A stretch of DNA of 64,000 bases from Chitinophagaceae bacterium (GCA_947447825.1 CANFLL010000004.1:26220-90219); one strand, 5' to 3'. Positions 53,615 to 63,916 are shown, counted from the first letter of the stretch. The notes: generated by a model from the letters alone, not told the origin. Numbers and translations are program-made.

Positions 53615-56344
53615 ATGAAGGAACTGTGTAAAAATAAAGTAAAATCAATCTGGGCATATACAGCTTGGATAAGTTTATTCGTAATTGTGCTGCAATTAAC
53701 AGCTAGTGGATTGCCATCAGGTGTTTGTTTTAATACAATCGATGCTTCATCAGATACCATTCCGAAAATTAAGCAATCCACTTTGTTAAAAAAGAACACT
53801 CCTTTAACCCCCAAAAATGTAATATTAGATAGTTCTATTGAAAATAAAAAAGATTCTATTCAAAAAATTGATACCCTCAATATTTCAAAAGACAGTTTAG
53901 ATGCCCCTATAAGTTATGAAGCATCAGATTCTGGGGTTTTAATTATTCCTACAAAAGAATTTACCTTATATGGCAAAGCAAAAGTTTCTAATAAAGACGT
54001 GAACCTAGATGCTGCAACCATTAAATACAATTCTGGTACGCAAATAGTTCAGGCGTATGGAGCAACAGACACCACAGGCAACCCTTACAGCAAACCTAAC
54101 CTTACACAAGGGCAATCAAAAACCATTAGTGATTCTATTCTTTTCAGTTTAAAAACACTAAAAGGACTAACCAAGAACACCTATTTGCAAGATGGTGAGA
54201 TGTATGTGAATGCACAAGTATTGAAGAAGATTAATAAAACAGAATTTTACGGTTATAAAGCACGCTTTACCACTTGCAATCTGGATACACCACACTTTGC
54301 TTTTAGAGCTCGAAAAATTAAGATGGTAACCAATAAACTAGCAGTTACTGGCCCAACCACTCCCGAAATAGAAGGAGTGCCATTACCAATAGGCATCCCT
54401 TTTGGCATTTTTCCGTTGGCACAAGGAAGGCATTCGGGTGTGTTGCCACCTGCTTTTGCCACGAGCGAAAGCTATGGCTTGGGATTGGAAGGACTGGGTT
54501 ATTATAAAGTTGTTAACGATCAGATGGATGTTACCGTGCGTAGTGACATTTACTCTTACGGCGGATGGAGACTTGCCGTTAGCCCAAAGTATTTAAAAAG
54601 ATATAGATATACCGGCAATTTTGATGTAACAATTCAAAAAACAAAGTCGCTAAATACAGCATATACAGGTGGATTTGCACAAGAAGAATTTAATACGGGT
54701 AATACTTACCAAATTAACTGGAGCCATAGTCAGGATCAACGAGTGAGGCCAGGAACTAGTTTTAGTGCCAACGTACATTTTGGAAGCACTCGCTATAACC
54801 AATATGTTCAAAACAATCCTTACGTTAATTATCAAAATCAGCTAGGTTCAACCATTAACTATTCAAAAAATTTTAAAGACAAGGCGAACGTTTCTATGTC
54901 TTTTAATCATAGCCAAAACAGCACAAATCACTTGGTTAATTTAGTTTTGCCAACTGTTACTGGAAGCATTGTTACACTTTATCCTTTTCAACGGAAAGAA
55001 ATGGTGGGAACGGCTAAATGGTACGAAAAGCTAGGCATTGGATATAGTGGCAACTTGTCTAATCAGCTTGCATTTTACGATACAGCATTTAGTTTAAAAA
55101 GGTTACTAGATACTGTTCAATGGGGAGCATCGCATAGCATTCCTATCTCCTTGTCGCTCCCCTCTTTGGGACCTATACAAATTTCGCCGAGTGTATCTTT
55201 TTCGCATAAATGGTATGGTCAATCTATCCTTAGGAAATGGGATGCGGCAAATAGTAAAGTAGATACCGTTATTACTAAAGGATTCTATACGGGTAGCCAG
55301 ATGAGTTTTGGGGTGAGTGCTAATACTCGTGTGTTTGGAACGGTGAACTTTGGTAAGAAAAGTAATATTGTAGCCATCAGGCATGAAATGCGGCCGAGCT
55401 TTGGTTTAAGCTATACACCAGATTTATCTAGCCAAAATTTTTACACAGTAAAAGTTGATACCACCAATGGCACAGGTCATTACATGAGGTATTCTAAATT
55501 TGATGGCGTAACTCCTGGGGCATTTGGCGAGGGGAACTCTGGTTCTATTAGTTTTGGATTGGACAACACCTTAGAAATGAAGGTGAAAGATTTGCAAGAC
55601 ACTACTAAACCAGATGCTACTAAAAAGGTAAAACTAATAGACGGTTTTGGGTTTAGTGGCTCTTATAACTTGTTGGCAGATAGCTTTGCGCTTAGTGATA
55701 TTTCCTTCAACTTTAGAAGCACCTTATTTAAAGTGATAAACATAACATCTGGGTTTACGCTAGATCCTTATGCAGTAGATAAATATGGTTACAGAACTAA
55801 AAAATATTACTGGACAGGGAAAGACTTAAACTTTGGACGTATCATTTCAGGAAACATTGCCTTATCTACCTCATTTAAAAGCAAAACAAGAGATGGTAAA
55901 CCTGCAAAAGATAGCATTCCTGTAGATCCTTTTATGACACCCGAAGAACAGCAACAACAATTGCAATACGTGCGAAGCAATCCTAATCAGTTCACAGACT
56001 TCAACATTCCATGGTCATTAACGCTGTCGTATTCGCTGAGTTTTAGCAAGCAATTACAGTCTAATTATGTTTATAAAAACATCATTACCTCCAGCGTTAA
56101 TTTTAATGGAGACTTTAATCTTACTGAAAAATGGAAGATGGGTGGCACTGGTTATTACGATTTCAATGAAAACAAACTTCAGTCATTAAGCATGTTTATC
56201 ACCCGCGAAATGCACTGCTGGCAGATGGCCATCAATGTGACCCCTATTGGTTCATCGCGTTCTTTCAATATTACCATTAATCCCAAAGCGGGCATCCTTC
56301 GGGATTTAAAGATTAATAGAAGTAGGTATTTCTCAAATAATTAA
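53615..56344 (+). CDS. lptD: LPS-assembly outer membrane protein LptD (Bacteroidota type)
   Basis: 909 residues from the ATG at 53615; the in-frame TTG at 53600 is less likely. The N-terminal hydrophobic segment (SIWAYTAWISLFVIVLQLTASG) is an export signal. An OstA-like jelly-roll (TLYGKAKVSNKDVNLDAATIKYNSGTQIVQAYGA, NLTQGQSKTISDSILFSLKT) precedes the barrel region with FPLAQGRHSGVLPPAFATSESYGLGLEGLGYY and ends in beta-strands (MLKINRSRYFSNN-like end). It inserts LPS into the outer leaflet. Its LptE partner is not in the window. Confidence 0.9.
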   Translation: MKELCKNKVKSIWAYTAWISLFVIVLQLTASGLPSGVCFNTIDASSDTIPKIKQSTLLKKNTPLTPKNVILDSSIENKKDSIQKIDTLNISKDSLDAPISYEASDSGVLIIPTKEFTLYGKAKVSNKDVNLDAATIKYNSGTQIVQAYGATDTTGNPYSKPNLTQGQSKTISDSILFSLKTLKGLTKNTYLQDGEMYVNAQVLKKINKTEFYGYKARFTTCNLDTPHFAFRARKIKMVTNKLAVTGPTTPEIEGVPLPIGIPFGIFPLAQGRHSGVLPPAFATSESYGLGLEGLGYYKVVNDQMDVTVRSDIYSYGGWRLAVSPKYLKRYRYTGNFDVTIQKTKSLNTAYTGGFAQEEFNTGNTYQINWSHSQDQRVRPGTSFSANVHFGSTRYNQYVQNNPYVNYQNQLGSTINYSKNFKDKANVSMSFNHSQNSTNHLVNLVLPTVTGSIVTLYPFQRKEMVGTAKWYEKLGIGYSGNLSNQLAFYDTAFSLKRLLDTVQWGASHSIPISLSLPSLGPIQISPSVSFSHKWYGQSILRKWDAANSKVDTVITKGFYTGSQMSFGVSANTRVFGTVNFGKKSNIVAIRHEMRPSFGLSYTPDLSSQNFYTVKVDTTNGTGHYMRYSKFDGVTPGAFGEGNSGSISFGLDNTLEMKVKDLQDTTKPDATKKVKLIDGFGFSGSYNLLADSFALSDISFNFRSTLFKVINITSGFTLDPYAVDKYGYRTKKYYWTGKDLNFGRIISGNIALSTSFKSKTRDGKPAKDSIPVDPFMTPEEQQQQLQYVRSNPNQFTDFNIPWSLTLSYSLSFSKQLQSNYVYKNIITSSVNFNGDFNLTEKWKMGGTGYYDFNENKLQSLSMFITREMHCWQMAINVTPIGSSRSFNITINPKAGILRDLKINRSRYFSNN

Positions 56345-56685
56345 TAGTTGATATTTGACAATTATTAATTGACAATTGATATTTTGTTCTGTTACGGTCC
56401 TTTAAAATATATGTCGGCTTCCGCATTCTGGTTTCTCTGAGGCATCTGAGGCAATTTTAACCTAGTTTAAAAAACAAAGATTGCCGCTGAAAAGAAATGT
56501 AAAAAAATAATTTAAGCCACTAAACAGCCGTTTCAAAGTGGTACAAATTATTTTTTTCTTAGGCTAGTTTACACTTAACAGAAATTGGTGAGATATAAAA
56601 ATCATGTTGCCTATTTACTAATTCTTATTTTCTATTGACCAATCTAAGGGTGTATTTATTTAACTTGCGCCCCGAAAGTATTAAG
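56345..56685. other. Intergenic gap without recognisable feature
   Basis: 341 bases, AT-rich, with only TTGACAATTATTAATTGACAATTG-like short words at the left end; it should contain the serC promoter. No gene or hairpin was found. Confidence 0.35.
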
Positions 56686-57756
56686 ATGAAGAAACATAAT
56701 TTTAATTCAGGGCCTTCTATTTTGCCACAAAGCGTTATGCAGCAGGCATCAGAGGCTATTATTGAATTTAATAATACGGGTCTATCTATTTTAGAGATTG
56801 GTCACCGTACGCCTTTCTTTATAGAGGTGATGGAAGAGGCTAGGGCATTGGTAAAAGAATTGATGCAACTGGATGATAGCTATGATGTAATGTTTTTGCA
56901 AGGGGGCGCTACTACACAGTTTATGCAAATACCGATGAACTTACTAGATTCCGACGAAACAGCCGCTTATTGCGATGACGGTGTGTGGGGAAGTAAGGCA
57001 ATTAAGGAGGCATCGTTGTTTGGAAAGGCAGACGTGGTAGCTTCGTCAAAAGATAAAGGATATACTTATTTAAATAAAGGGTTTTCGGTTTCATCAACGG
57101 CTAAATACTTACACATTACCTCAAATAACACGGTAGAAGGTACCCAATACTTTGCCGCGCCGGATGTTTCAGTGCCTTTGGTGGCAGATATGAGTAGCGA
57201 TATCTTTAGTAGGCAAATGGATTTCAGCAAATATTCACTTATTTATGCCGGCGCTCAAAAGAACATGGGTGCAGCCGGTGTAACGGTGGTAATTGTGAAG
57301 AAGGATATACTAGGAAAGATAAAAAGACCTATCCCTTCTATAATGGATTACCGAAAACATATAGAAGCGGGCTCTTTAATGAATACACCGCCTGTATTTG
57401 CTGTTTATGTTGCCCTTTTAACGCTACGTTGGATTAAGGAAAGCGGCGGATTGGCAGTAATGGAAAAAAGTAGCCTAGAAAAATCCACTTTATTATACAA
57501 CACAATTGATAGTCTCCCTGTCTTTACAAGTAAAATTGCTGTAGAAGATAGAAGTAGAATGAATGCCGTATTCTTCCTCAATGACAATAACCTTGAAGCA
57601 CCGTTTTTAGACCTTTGTAAGAAGGAAGGAATGGTTGGCGTAAAGGGTTATCGCACCGTTGGGGGCATAAGAGTAAGCATGTACAACGCATTACCACTAG
57701 AAAGCGTAGTGGCATTTACAGATTTGATGAAACACTTTGCAGTTGTTAGTGGTTAG
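56686..57756 (+). CDS. serC: Phosphoserine aminotransferase
   Basis: 356 residues from the ATG at 56686 (MKKHNFNSGPSILP), the typical SerC start; an upstream in-frame start at 56635 is not supported. Key parts are FLQGGATTQFMQIPMNLL, VADMSSDIFSRQMDFSKYSLIYAGAQKNMGAAG (PLP Lys in AQKN), TPPVFAVYVALLTLRWI and GVKGYRTVGGIRVSMYNALP. It makes phosphoserine from 3-phosphohydroxypyruvate. A serA gene often follows in Bacteroidota; here DUF1015 follows directly. The last codons and stop are part of an interspersed repeat. Confidence 0.96.
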   Translation: MKKHNFNSGPSILPQSVMQQASEAIIEFNNTGLSILEIGHRTPFFIEVMEEARALVKELMQLDDSYDVMFLQGGATTQFMQIPMNLLDSDETAAYCDDGVWGSKAIKEASLFGKADVVASSKDKGYTYLNKGFSVSSTAKYLHITSNNTVEGTQYFAAPDVSVPLVADMSSDIFSRQMDFSKYSLIYAGAQKNMGAAGVTVVIVKKDILGKIKRPIPSIMDYRKHIEAGSLMNTPPVFAVYVALLTLRWIKESGGLAVMEKSSLEKSTLLYNTIDSLPVFTSKIAVEDRSRMNAVFFLNDNNLEAPFLDLCKKEGMVGVKGYRTVGGIRVSMYNALPLESVVAFTDLMKHFAVVSG

Positions 57757-57863
57757 TTATCAGTTGTTAGTCGGTATTATTTTTTCTATAAGTATTTAGC
57801 TAAATAATAACCTTCATTCTAATAACTAACCACTAATAACTAACCACTAATAACTAATAACAC
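57741..57863. repeat. Inverted GTTAGTGGTTAGTTAT repeat overlapping the serC end
   Basis: CAGTTGTTAGTGGTTAGTTA at 57741-57760 is answered by AATAACTAACCACTAATAAC, with a second tandem copy, up to 57863. The serC codons for Val-Val-Ser-Gly and the TAG stop lie in the left arm. Confidence 0.85.
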
Positions 57864-57866
57864 ATT

Positions 57867-59102
57867 ATGAGCAATATTAAACCGTTCAAAGCATTACGTC
57901 CGCAGGTACAGATAGCAAAACAAGTGGCTAGTCGTCCTTATGATGTATTGAATAGTGCAGAGGCCCGCATAGAAGTACAGGGCAATCCGAATTCGTTTTT
58001 GCATATTACAAAGAGTGAAGTGAGCCTTCCTGAAAGTGTAGATATCCATAGCCCAGAAGTGTACGAAAAGGCAAAGGATAACTTATCTACTTTTATTAGA
58101 AACAAGATTTTATTTAGAGAAGAGAAGCCTTGTTACTACATCTATCAACTAATAATGAATGGACGTAGCCAAACAGGGTTAGTGTGCGTGAGTAGTGTAG
58201 ATGATTACGAAAATGACATCATAAAGAAGCACGAATTTACCCGTCCGGAAAAAGAATTGGATAGAATTAACCACATTAAAACTTCCGGAGCTCAAACAGG
58301 GAATGTTTTCTTGGCTTATAAGAATGTAGCTGAGATTGATGCGCTTATAGATAAATGGAAAACGACCAAAGCGCCGGTATATGATTTCTTGGCTGATGAT
58401 GGTATACAAAATACTATTTGGTTAGTGAATGATGACAAAACCATTGCTAGCATTACCAACCTTTTCGATACAGTTGTTCCCTTTACTTACATAGCCGATG
58501 GGCATCACAGAGCTGCTTCTGCGGCAAAAGTTCGTAAGGCGTTGGGTAATAAGATAACTGAAGGAAGCAATCACTTCTTGACTACTTTATTTCCTTCTAA
58601 TCAGTTGTTCATCATGGACTATAACCGTTTGGCTAAGGACTTAAATGGGCTTACTAAAGAGGAATTCTTTGCTGCATTGGAACAAAAGTTTAAGATAGAA
58701 AGAATAGGAATGGAAGCCTACAAACCAACTACGCTTCATGAGTTTGGAATGTTTATAGGTAATGTTTGGTTTAAACTTATTGCCAAAGAAGGAACGTACA
58801 CAACTGACCCTATTGGAATTTTGGACGTTACTATCTTACAAAATAATATTTTGGATGAAATATTAGCCATTAAAGACCCACGTACTGACACAAGAGTTGA
58901 TTTTGTGGGTGGCATCCGTGGATTGAAAGGTTTGGAAGACCGTGTAAAAAGTGGAGATTGGGCGGTTGCTTTTAGTTTATATCCTGTTACTATCAATCAA
59001 CTTTTTGATATTGCAGACAGTGGCAATGTAATGCCTCCAAAGAGTACTTGGTTTGAACCAAAACTAAGAGATGGGGTGTTGACCCACTTGATATATGAAT
59101 AA
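57867..59102 (+). CDS. DUF1015 (SpoC-like) family protein
   Basis: 411 residues: IKPFKALRPQVQIAKQVASRPYDVLNSAEAR at the start, IKKHEFTRPEKELDRINHIKTSGAQTGNVFLAY, YIADGHHRAASAAKVR (the best-known family motif, HxR), and NVMPPKSTWFEPKLRDGVLTHLIYE at the end. DUF1015 proteins are soluble and of unknown function; in several phyla they lie beside serine synthesis genes, as here after serC. A role near serine or one-carbon metabolism is only a context inference. Confidence 0.9.
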   Translation: MSNIKPFKALRPQVQIAKQVASRPYDVLNSAEARIEVQGNPNSFLHITKSEVSLPESVDIHSPEVYEKAKDNLSTFIRNKILFREEKPCYYIYQLIMNGRSQTGLVCVSSVDDYENDIIKKHEFTRPEKELDRINHIKTSGAQTGNVFLAYKNVAEIDALIDKWKTTKAPVYDFLADDGIQNTIWLVNDDKTIASITNLFDTVVPFTYIADGHHRAASAAKVRKALGNKITEGSNHFLTTLFPSNQLFIMDYNRLAKDLNGLTKEEFFAALEQKFKIERIGMEAYKPTTLHEFGMFIGNVWFKLIAKEGTYTTDPIGILDVTILQNNILDEILAIKDPRTDTRVDFVGGIRGLKGLEDRVKSGDWAVAFSLYPVTINQLFDIADSGNVMPPKSTWFEPKLRDGVLTHLIYE

Positions 59103-59441
59103 AAATCTCTAGTGGGTAGTTGCTAGTTTCTCGATGTTGTTTAGAAAGTTTTCAAACTTTCTGTAATCATGAAAAGGGGATTGTTGCTTGTATTTTTTCA
59201 TAGTTTTAGTTTTGTGCATTCTTTTAGGCAAAATAAAGCTACTGAAATAGAATATTAATTATTGAAAAGTAGATTGACACTAAAAATGATACTTTGATTC
59301 GTACAGTTATGTATAAATTTTTTGTGTCTTTCTACTTACCAATCGAAAAACTGGTAATAACACCCTCGGGCACTCGTTTTTTTATGAAATTCAGATTTGA
59401 GTTTTAACCAAATATAAAATGAGACCTATTTTATTACAGGA
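59103..59441. other. Intergenic gap without recognisable feature
   Basis: 339 bases between convergent genes. Interspersed TAGTTGCTAGTTTCT words lie next to the DUF1015 stop codon. No gene or clear terminator was seen. Confidence 0.35.
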
Positions 59442-60488
59442 TTATGGTTCTTTAATGTGAGTTGAGTTTTCACTATACTGTATTGTTTGATATTCTATGT
59501 GATAAATTTTGATTAAAAGCAGGAAATACGAAATAATTAGTGGGCCAAATATTAATCCTGTCATTCCAAAGTATTTTAATCCAATTATTACACCAAGTAC
59601 TGTGACAATAGGATGTACATCAGCCATCTTTTTTGCTAATACAAAACGTATTAAATTGTCGCTTGTTCCTATGATTAGAACACCCCATACTATTATAAAA
59701 CAACCTTGCCAAGTTTCGCCGTTTATTAAAGTATATATTGCTATAGGTAACCAAACTAAAGAACTTCCTACTAACGGTATTATTGAAGCAAACCCTGTTA
59801 TCACTCCCCAGAATATAGGGTCGCTTACTCTTGAAATGAGGTATGCTAATGTTGCAAGTATTATGTGTAATAAAATTATTAGCGGTATACCAACCGCATT
59901 TCCAATTGTTTGTGACTTCAACTCTGTACTGAATAATTTTATATGACTATGCTTGAATGGAAGATAATTGATTATAGCCTCTTCCATTTTGTTTGCATTT
60001 ACTAACATAAAATATAGAAAAAAGTACATCATGCTAATTGTGGTAAAAAAGTTTATGCTTGTATTTAAAACAGATGATATAAATCTTGTAGCAAAATCTT
60101 GAACACCACTGAAACTGCTGTTAATGATATTAATATGGTATTTCTTTTCAATTATATCTCCCATTTCTCTAATAGGCTTTATAAGCATATTTGGACTTAA
60201 TGCTACACTAATTAGTTTTTCATACAACATAGTTGCAATTATTCCAATTGGAACTAAAATAATAAAAAACGAAATTAAAATTATTATTAAAGCCGCATAG
60301 TTTGGTTTCCAGTGTTTTTTTAGGGTAAGCCAGTTGATGGAAGGTTTACATAAAACATAAAACATAATGGCACCTAAAAAAGCTGTGAAAAACTCCATCA
60401 TACTCCACACAAGTACCCCAGCAAAAAATATGATTATAATTAGCAAAATGTATCGATTGCTGTTTGTTTGTTTTTTAAGTTGCATCAT
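59442..60488 (-). CDS. AI-2E-family transporter-like membrane protein
   Basis: 348 residues with about seven to eight membrane segments. The N-terminal pair (YILLIIIIFFAGVLVWSMMEFFTAFLGAIMFYVLCKP) and the C-terminal block ISRVSDPIFWGVITGFASIIPLVGSSLVWLPIAI, KMADVHPIVTVLGVIIGLKYFGMTGLIFGPLII, are classic of the family (TqsA/PerM-like). Substrates vary from AI-2 to Na/Li-H antiport, so none is assigned. Divergent from the YtxH gene. Confidence 0.92.
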   Translation of the reverse strand: MMQLKKQTNSNRYILLIIIIFFAGVLVWSMMEFFTAFLGAIMFYVLCKPSINWLTLKKHWKPNYAALIIILISFFIILVPIGIIATMLYEKLISVALSPNMLIKPIREMGDIIEKKYHINIINSSFSGVQDFATRFISSVLNTSINFFTTISMMYFFLYFMLVNANKMEEAIINYLPFKHSHIKLFSTELKSQTIGNAVGIPLIILLHIILATLAYLISRVSDPIFWGVITGFASIIPLVGSSLVWLPIAIYTLINGETWQGCFIIVWGVLIIGTSDNLIRFVLAKKMADVHPIVTVLGVIIGLKYFGMTGLIFGPLIISYFLLLIKIYHIEYQTIQYSENSTHIKEP

Positions 60489-60566
60489 TAACTTATTTAT
60501 GTAGTTATGAAAGTACTACTTTTACTCAAAATGTATTTAAAATATTTCATATAAATTTTGTTAGTT

Positions 60567-60818
60567 ATGAATAGTAATCAAAAGTTTTTGGGTGGTCTTG
60601 TAATAGGTGTTGCCGCCGGAGCAGCAATCGCATTATTGTTAAGTAGTGATAAAGGAAAAGAAATATTTGCAGATGCAAAAAACAGTGCTGATTCTTTTGG
60701 ACATGATTTACTGTCAAAGTTTCAAGACTTGGAGAGCCAGTTTAAACAGTTTGTTGATAAAGGAAAGGAGATTGTTGTCGAAGCAGAAAATATAGTTACA
60801 GAATCGATAATCTCTTAA
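60567..60818 (+). CDS. YtxH-domain small membrane protein
   Basis: 83 residues from the ATG at 60567 (MNSNQKFLGGLVIGVAAGAAIALLLSSDKGKEIF). One Gly/Ala-rich membrane segment (about 8-26) is followed by a charged helical tail that probably forms a coiled coil (LSKFQDLESQFKQFVDKGKEIV). YtxH proteins are common, often stress-related and uncharacterised. First gene of a three-gene unit with the holin-like gene and a third small gene. Confidence 0.88.
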   Translation: MNSNQKFLGGLVIGVAAGAAIALLLSSDKGKEIFADAKNSADSFGHDLLSKFQDLESQFKQFVDKGKEIVVEAENIVTESIIS

Positions 60819-60901
60819 TCCAAATGAATTATTATTTGATTATGTGATTTATCTAATAGTTTGAAAAAGGCTTCTTACTTTGTTTTAATTTAAAATTTGG
60901 T

Positions 60902-61276
60902 ATGGAAAATGAAGAATTTTCTTTCTTTTTAGAAAGTAAAGAACAAATTGGACTTTATATTAAAGACCGAGTATTATTACTCAAACTTCAAACAGCACAA
61001 AAAACTGCTAGAATAACTGGTTTGCTTTTAACTGGGTTAATTCTTGCAATACTTGGATTTTTTGTTTTGTTGTTTATTAGTATCATGGGTGGCTATTTGT
61101 TTGCAAACATGACAGGTAGTTTCTTTTGTGGTTTTGGAATAGTGGCTGCCTTTTATTTACTTCTTTTTTTGTATTTTCTTTTATTCATGAAAAAAAAGAT
61201 CGAAAAATGGATTGGGGATTTATTAATTAATGTGTTTTTTGAAAAAGAAATAGAAGAAATAAATGAAAAAAGCTAG
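60902..61276 (+). CDS. Phage-holin-III/DUF1469-like membrane protein
   Basis: 124 residues with two adjacent membrane segments (GLLLTGLILAILGFFVLLFIS and GSFFCGFGIVAAFYLLLFLYFLLF), flanked by charged helices. This matches Phage_holin_3_6/DUF1469-like proteins that accompany YtxH genes in Bacteroidota; a lytic holin role is not implied. Its end overlaps the next gene by 14 bases, a sign of translational coupling. Confidence 0.82.
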   Translation: MENEEFSFFLESKEQIGLYIKDRVLLLKLQTAQKTARITGLLLTGLILAILGFFVLLFISIMGGYLFANMTGSFFCGFGIVAAFYLLLFLYFLLFMKKKIEKWIGDLLINVFFEKEIEEINEKS

Positions 61277-61604
61277 TGAAGAATTTACCCTCAACACGAT
61301 TGAGGATACACAAAAGGCAATCCAAATTTTACATAAACGTATTGAGTTTCGTGAAATTGATTTGCAAAATAGGCTTAATCAAATACCAAAGGAAAGTCTT
61401 AAAGTTGCTGCAAAATTTATTCTGCCGACTTACTTAAATACAAAAATATCTGGTAGTTCTTGGAGTATTTTCAAAGATTTATTTGAATTAATTTCGCCCT
61501 TTGGCAGTAATAAACGTAGACTGTTTTTTGATATTGTGCGCCAGGTGGGCGTAATTAGTGTACTTAAAAAGGTAGTCTCGTATTTTACAATACATCGGTC
61601 TTAA
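61263..61604 (+). CDS. Small protein at the end of the YtxH unit
   Basis: 113 residues, basic and mostly helical (EEFTLNTIEDTQKAIQILHKRIEFREIDLQNRLNQIPKES), with a moderately hydrophobic amphipathic end (VRQVGVISVLKKVVSYFTIHRS). No family is recognised. The 14-base overlap with the holin-like gene shows it belongs to the same transcript, so it may act with the two membrane proteins at the envelope. Confidence 0.7.
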   Translation: MKKASEEFTLNTIEDTQKAIQILHKRIEFREIDLQNRLNQIPKESLKVAAKFILPTYLNTKISGSSWSIFKDLFELISPFGSNKRRLFFDIVRQVGVISVLKKVVSYFTIHRS

Positions 61605-62560
61605 TTTTGCAATAATACCTCCAATCTCTAAACATTGATCAGAAGACCTCACACATCATTGATACCCTAAAAATTTCTTTGAATCATAATATCCGTAATA
61701 CCCTGCTTTTTTTATTGTAAAGGATTTTATGAAATGGCGAGTTTTTGGATGTTTGAATGATAAGAATTTAACGCATTTTGTAGAGGTAAAAATTATGACA
61801 TTTATTGTAATAATAAAGGGTATGCCATTTTCCGCTCATAAAACAGGAGGAAAGCAATGATATCCAAGTGCAGTTTGAATAATAACGATACGTTGATAGT
61901 TATGTTGATATAATACAGCGTATACAGAACTTTTGCATACAATCGATAGATTATGGGTTAAGTTAAATCCATGTTCATGTATTGTTGCCTAAATTGTGGA
62001 AAGGCTAATCAATAGAGCATCTTTTACTTGTTAGTAAAAAAACATTCGGGATGGAGTGCTAGTATAGAAATAGTGGTAATTTATGTTAAAGAACATGCCA
62101 TTTAACTTCCTAAAGGACAATTAAGGAGATACTTTTAAATAAGAAGGATAAATATACCCTAAAAAGCCAGAAAGTCATTGATTTACAAGTGAGGGAAATC
62201 AGCTAAAAAACGAAATGCTTTTATAAACCCGACAAAACGGATAATAAGGATGTAAACAGTTACCACTCAGGAGCTATACCACTAAGTTCATAAGGAAAAA
62301 AGGGACATAAAAGGTTTAACTTTTGCACTTATCATTTCTAAACAAGCCAAGTATCCATACAATCTTTATGTTCTTTGTTAAATCCTTAGTCTTAGTTCGG
62401 GTTAAAATACACCTGAGTAGTAACAGTAAACGGGAAAAGAATATTGATGCAACATATCAAAATAAAAATATTCAAGATTATGACCTAAAGATGTAGGACT
62501 AAAAGAAGAACAATTAATCTAAATTGTGCAACTATTAATTTTGAATGTGGGCTAATAAAC
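61605..62560. other. Long noncoding gap, no feature recognised
   Basis: 956 bases, the longest gap in the window. No open frame, phased array or hairpin was found; the dense stops in all frames and short protein-like stretches suggest decayed coding sequence, but nothing can be named. It lies between the YtxH unit and the sulfatase stop codon. Confidence 0.4.
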
Positions 62561-63916
62561 CTATTTATCATTACCGTCATCATTGGTTCCCTGCTTTCCC
62601 TTCTTATCTTTTTTATCTTTTTTTACTTTAACTGCTTTGTTTGCATGACGTCCTGTACCATCGCCATCATCCAAAATTCCTCCTGCTGGGTTTAGGTTAT
62701 CAAGCACTTTTTGCAATCTAGCTTTTGCAGCAATGGCCTCTGGATTCTTTGTATCTGCAGGTATTGCTATTTCCTCAAACGGTGCTTTGGACATATCGAA
62801 TAATTCGCCAGCTTGATTCAATTTCCAATTTTTTTCACGCACATACCAGTTGGCAGCTAGTTGATTATAAGCCCAACTTCTGTGTTCACCTTCTTTACCT
62901 TTTATGTAAGGCAGTATGCTTTGACCATCTATCTGATTACCACTATATTTTATTCCTGCCACATCTGTTAGCGTTGGAAAAATGTCGCTTGCATCAACCA
63001 TGTTTTCACAAACCTTACCCTTTGGCGTTACTCCTTTCCATGAAGTAATAAGTGGAACCAATCCACCTCCTTCAAACATTGATCCTTTACCACCTACTAT
63101 TCTTCTGCCACCAATTGTAGCTCTTTCCGTGTGTCCGTTTGCTGTACCGTTATCACCCATAAAGAAAACCAATGTATTCTTAGTTAGCTTTAAACTATCT
63201 AACACATTCATCAACTTGCCCACGAGTTTATCCATGTAGGCTACATTGTCATAATAAATATCTTTACTATCGGGTTTACTATCTGGCGTAGGTAAAATTT
63301 CTCCATGCACATGCGACATTGGATAATAGAGAAAGAAGGGTTTATTTTTATTCTCAGACAAAAACTTTACTGCTTCATTGTGCATCAAATCTGGCAAATA
63401 CTCACCATCTTTCAATGGAATACTCTTGCCGTCCATAAAATATTCTTTTCCTTTTTCCTGTGTATTCCAATAGATGCCACTTCCTTTAAAGGTTAGGTAA
63501 TGGTCAAATCCAAAGTCGGAAGGCATTAATGGCAGTTGCCCCCACTTGCCAATAGATGCACTAACATATCCTCCTTGTTTAAGTACTTTGGCAATCATTG
63601 TTTCTTTTTCGGGGGTAAACTTCCCAGTAGCATCTTGATTAGTAGCACCTGTTCTGAAAGCATAACGACCTGTAAGTATTAATGCACGTGATGGGCCACA
63701 CAATGCAGCTGTGTAATTATGCGTAAACCTAACACCATTCTTGGCCAATAAATCAATATTTGGCGTTTTGTAATTATCTGCACCATTGCAACCTACTTCA
63801 CCAAAACCGTAATCATCAGCCAAAATAAATACTATGTTTGGTTTCTGTTGTGCAAACAACGTGGTAACAAAAAACAGACTTAGTGCAAGGGTGCACTTGA
63901 AAAATTTGTGTAACAT
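62561..63916 (-). CDS. Secreted sulfatase (arylsulfatase type)
   Basis: 451 residues with a signal peptide (MLHKFFKCTLALSLFFVTTLFAQ). KPNIVFILADDYGFGEVGCNG holds the metal-binding Asp pair; AALCGPSRALILTGRYAFRTG contains CGPSR, the C-x-P-S-R formylglycine site with Cys; FFMGDNGTANG and SIGKWGQLP are also family motifs. The C-terminal tail is Lys/Asp-rich (VKKDKKDKKGKQGTNDDGNDK), unusual, and no T9SS domain is seen. It hydrolyses sulfate esters of a glycan or aryl compound, after activation by a formylglycine-generating enzyme not in the window. Confidence 0.93.
   Translation of the reverse strand: MLHKFFKCTLALSLFFVTTLFAQQKPNIVFILADDYGFGEVGCNGADNYKTPNIDLLAKNGVRFTHNYTAALCGPSRALILTGRYAFRTGATNQDATGKFTPEKETMIAKVLKQGGYVSASIGKWGQLPLMPSDFGFDHYLTFKGSGIYWNTQEKGKEYFMDGKSIPLKDGEYLPDLMHNEAVKFLSENKNKPFFLYYPMSHVHGEILPTPDSKPDSKDIYYDNVAYMDKLVGKLMNVLDSLKLTKNTLVFFMGDNGTANGHTERATIGGRRIVGGKGSMFEGGGLVPLITSWKGVTPKGKVCENMVDASDIFPTLTDVAGIKYSGNQIDGQSILPYIKGKEGEHRSWAYNQLAANWYVREKNWKLNQAGELFDMSKAPFEEIAIPADTKNPEAIAAKARLQKVLDNLNPAGGILDDGDGTGRHANKAVKVKKDKKDKKGKQGTNDDGNDK

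Noticed and set aside
61780..62120. Decayed IS200/IS605 or RAYT transposase
   Set aside because: A few short HVHVLLPK-like stretches were noticed, but no catalytic motif or ends were found.
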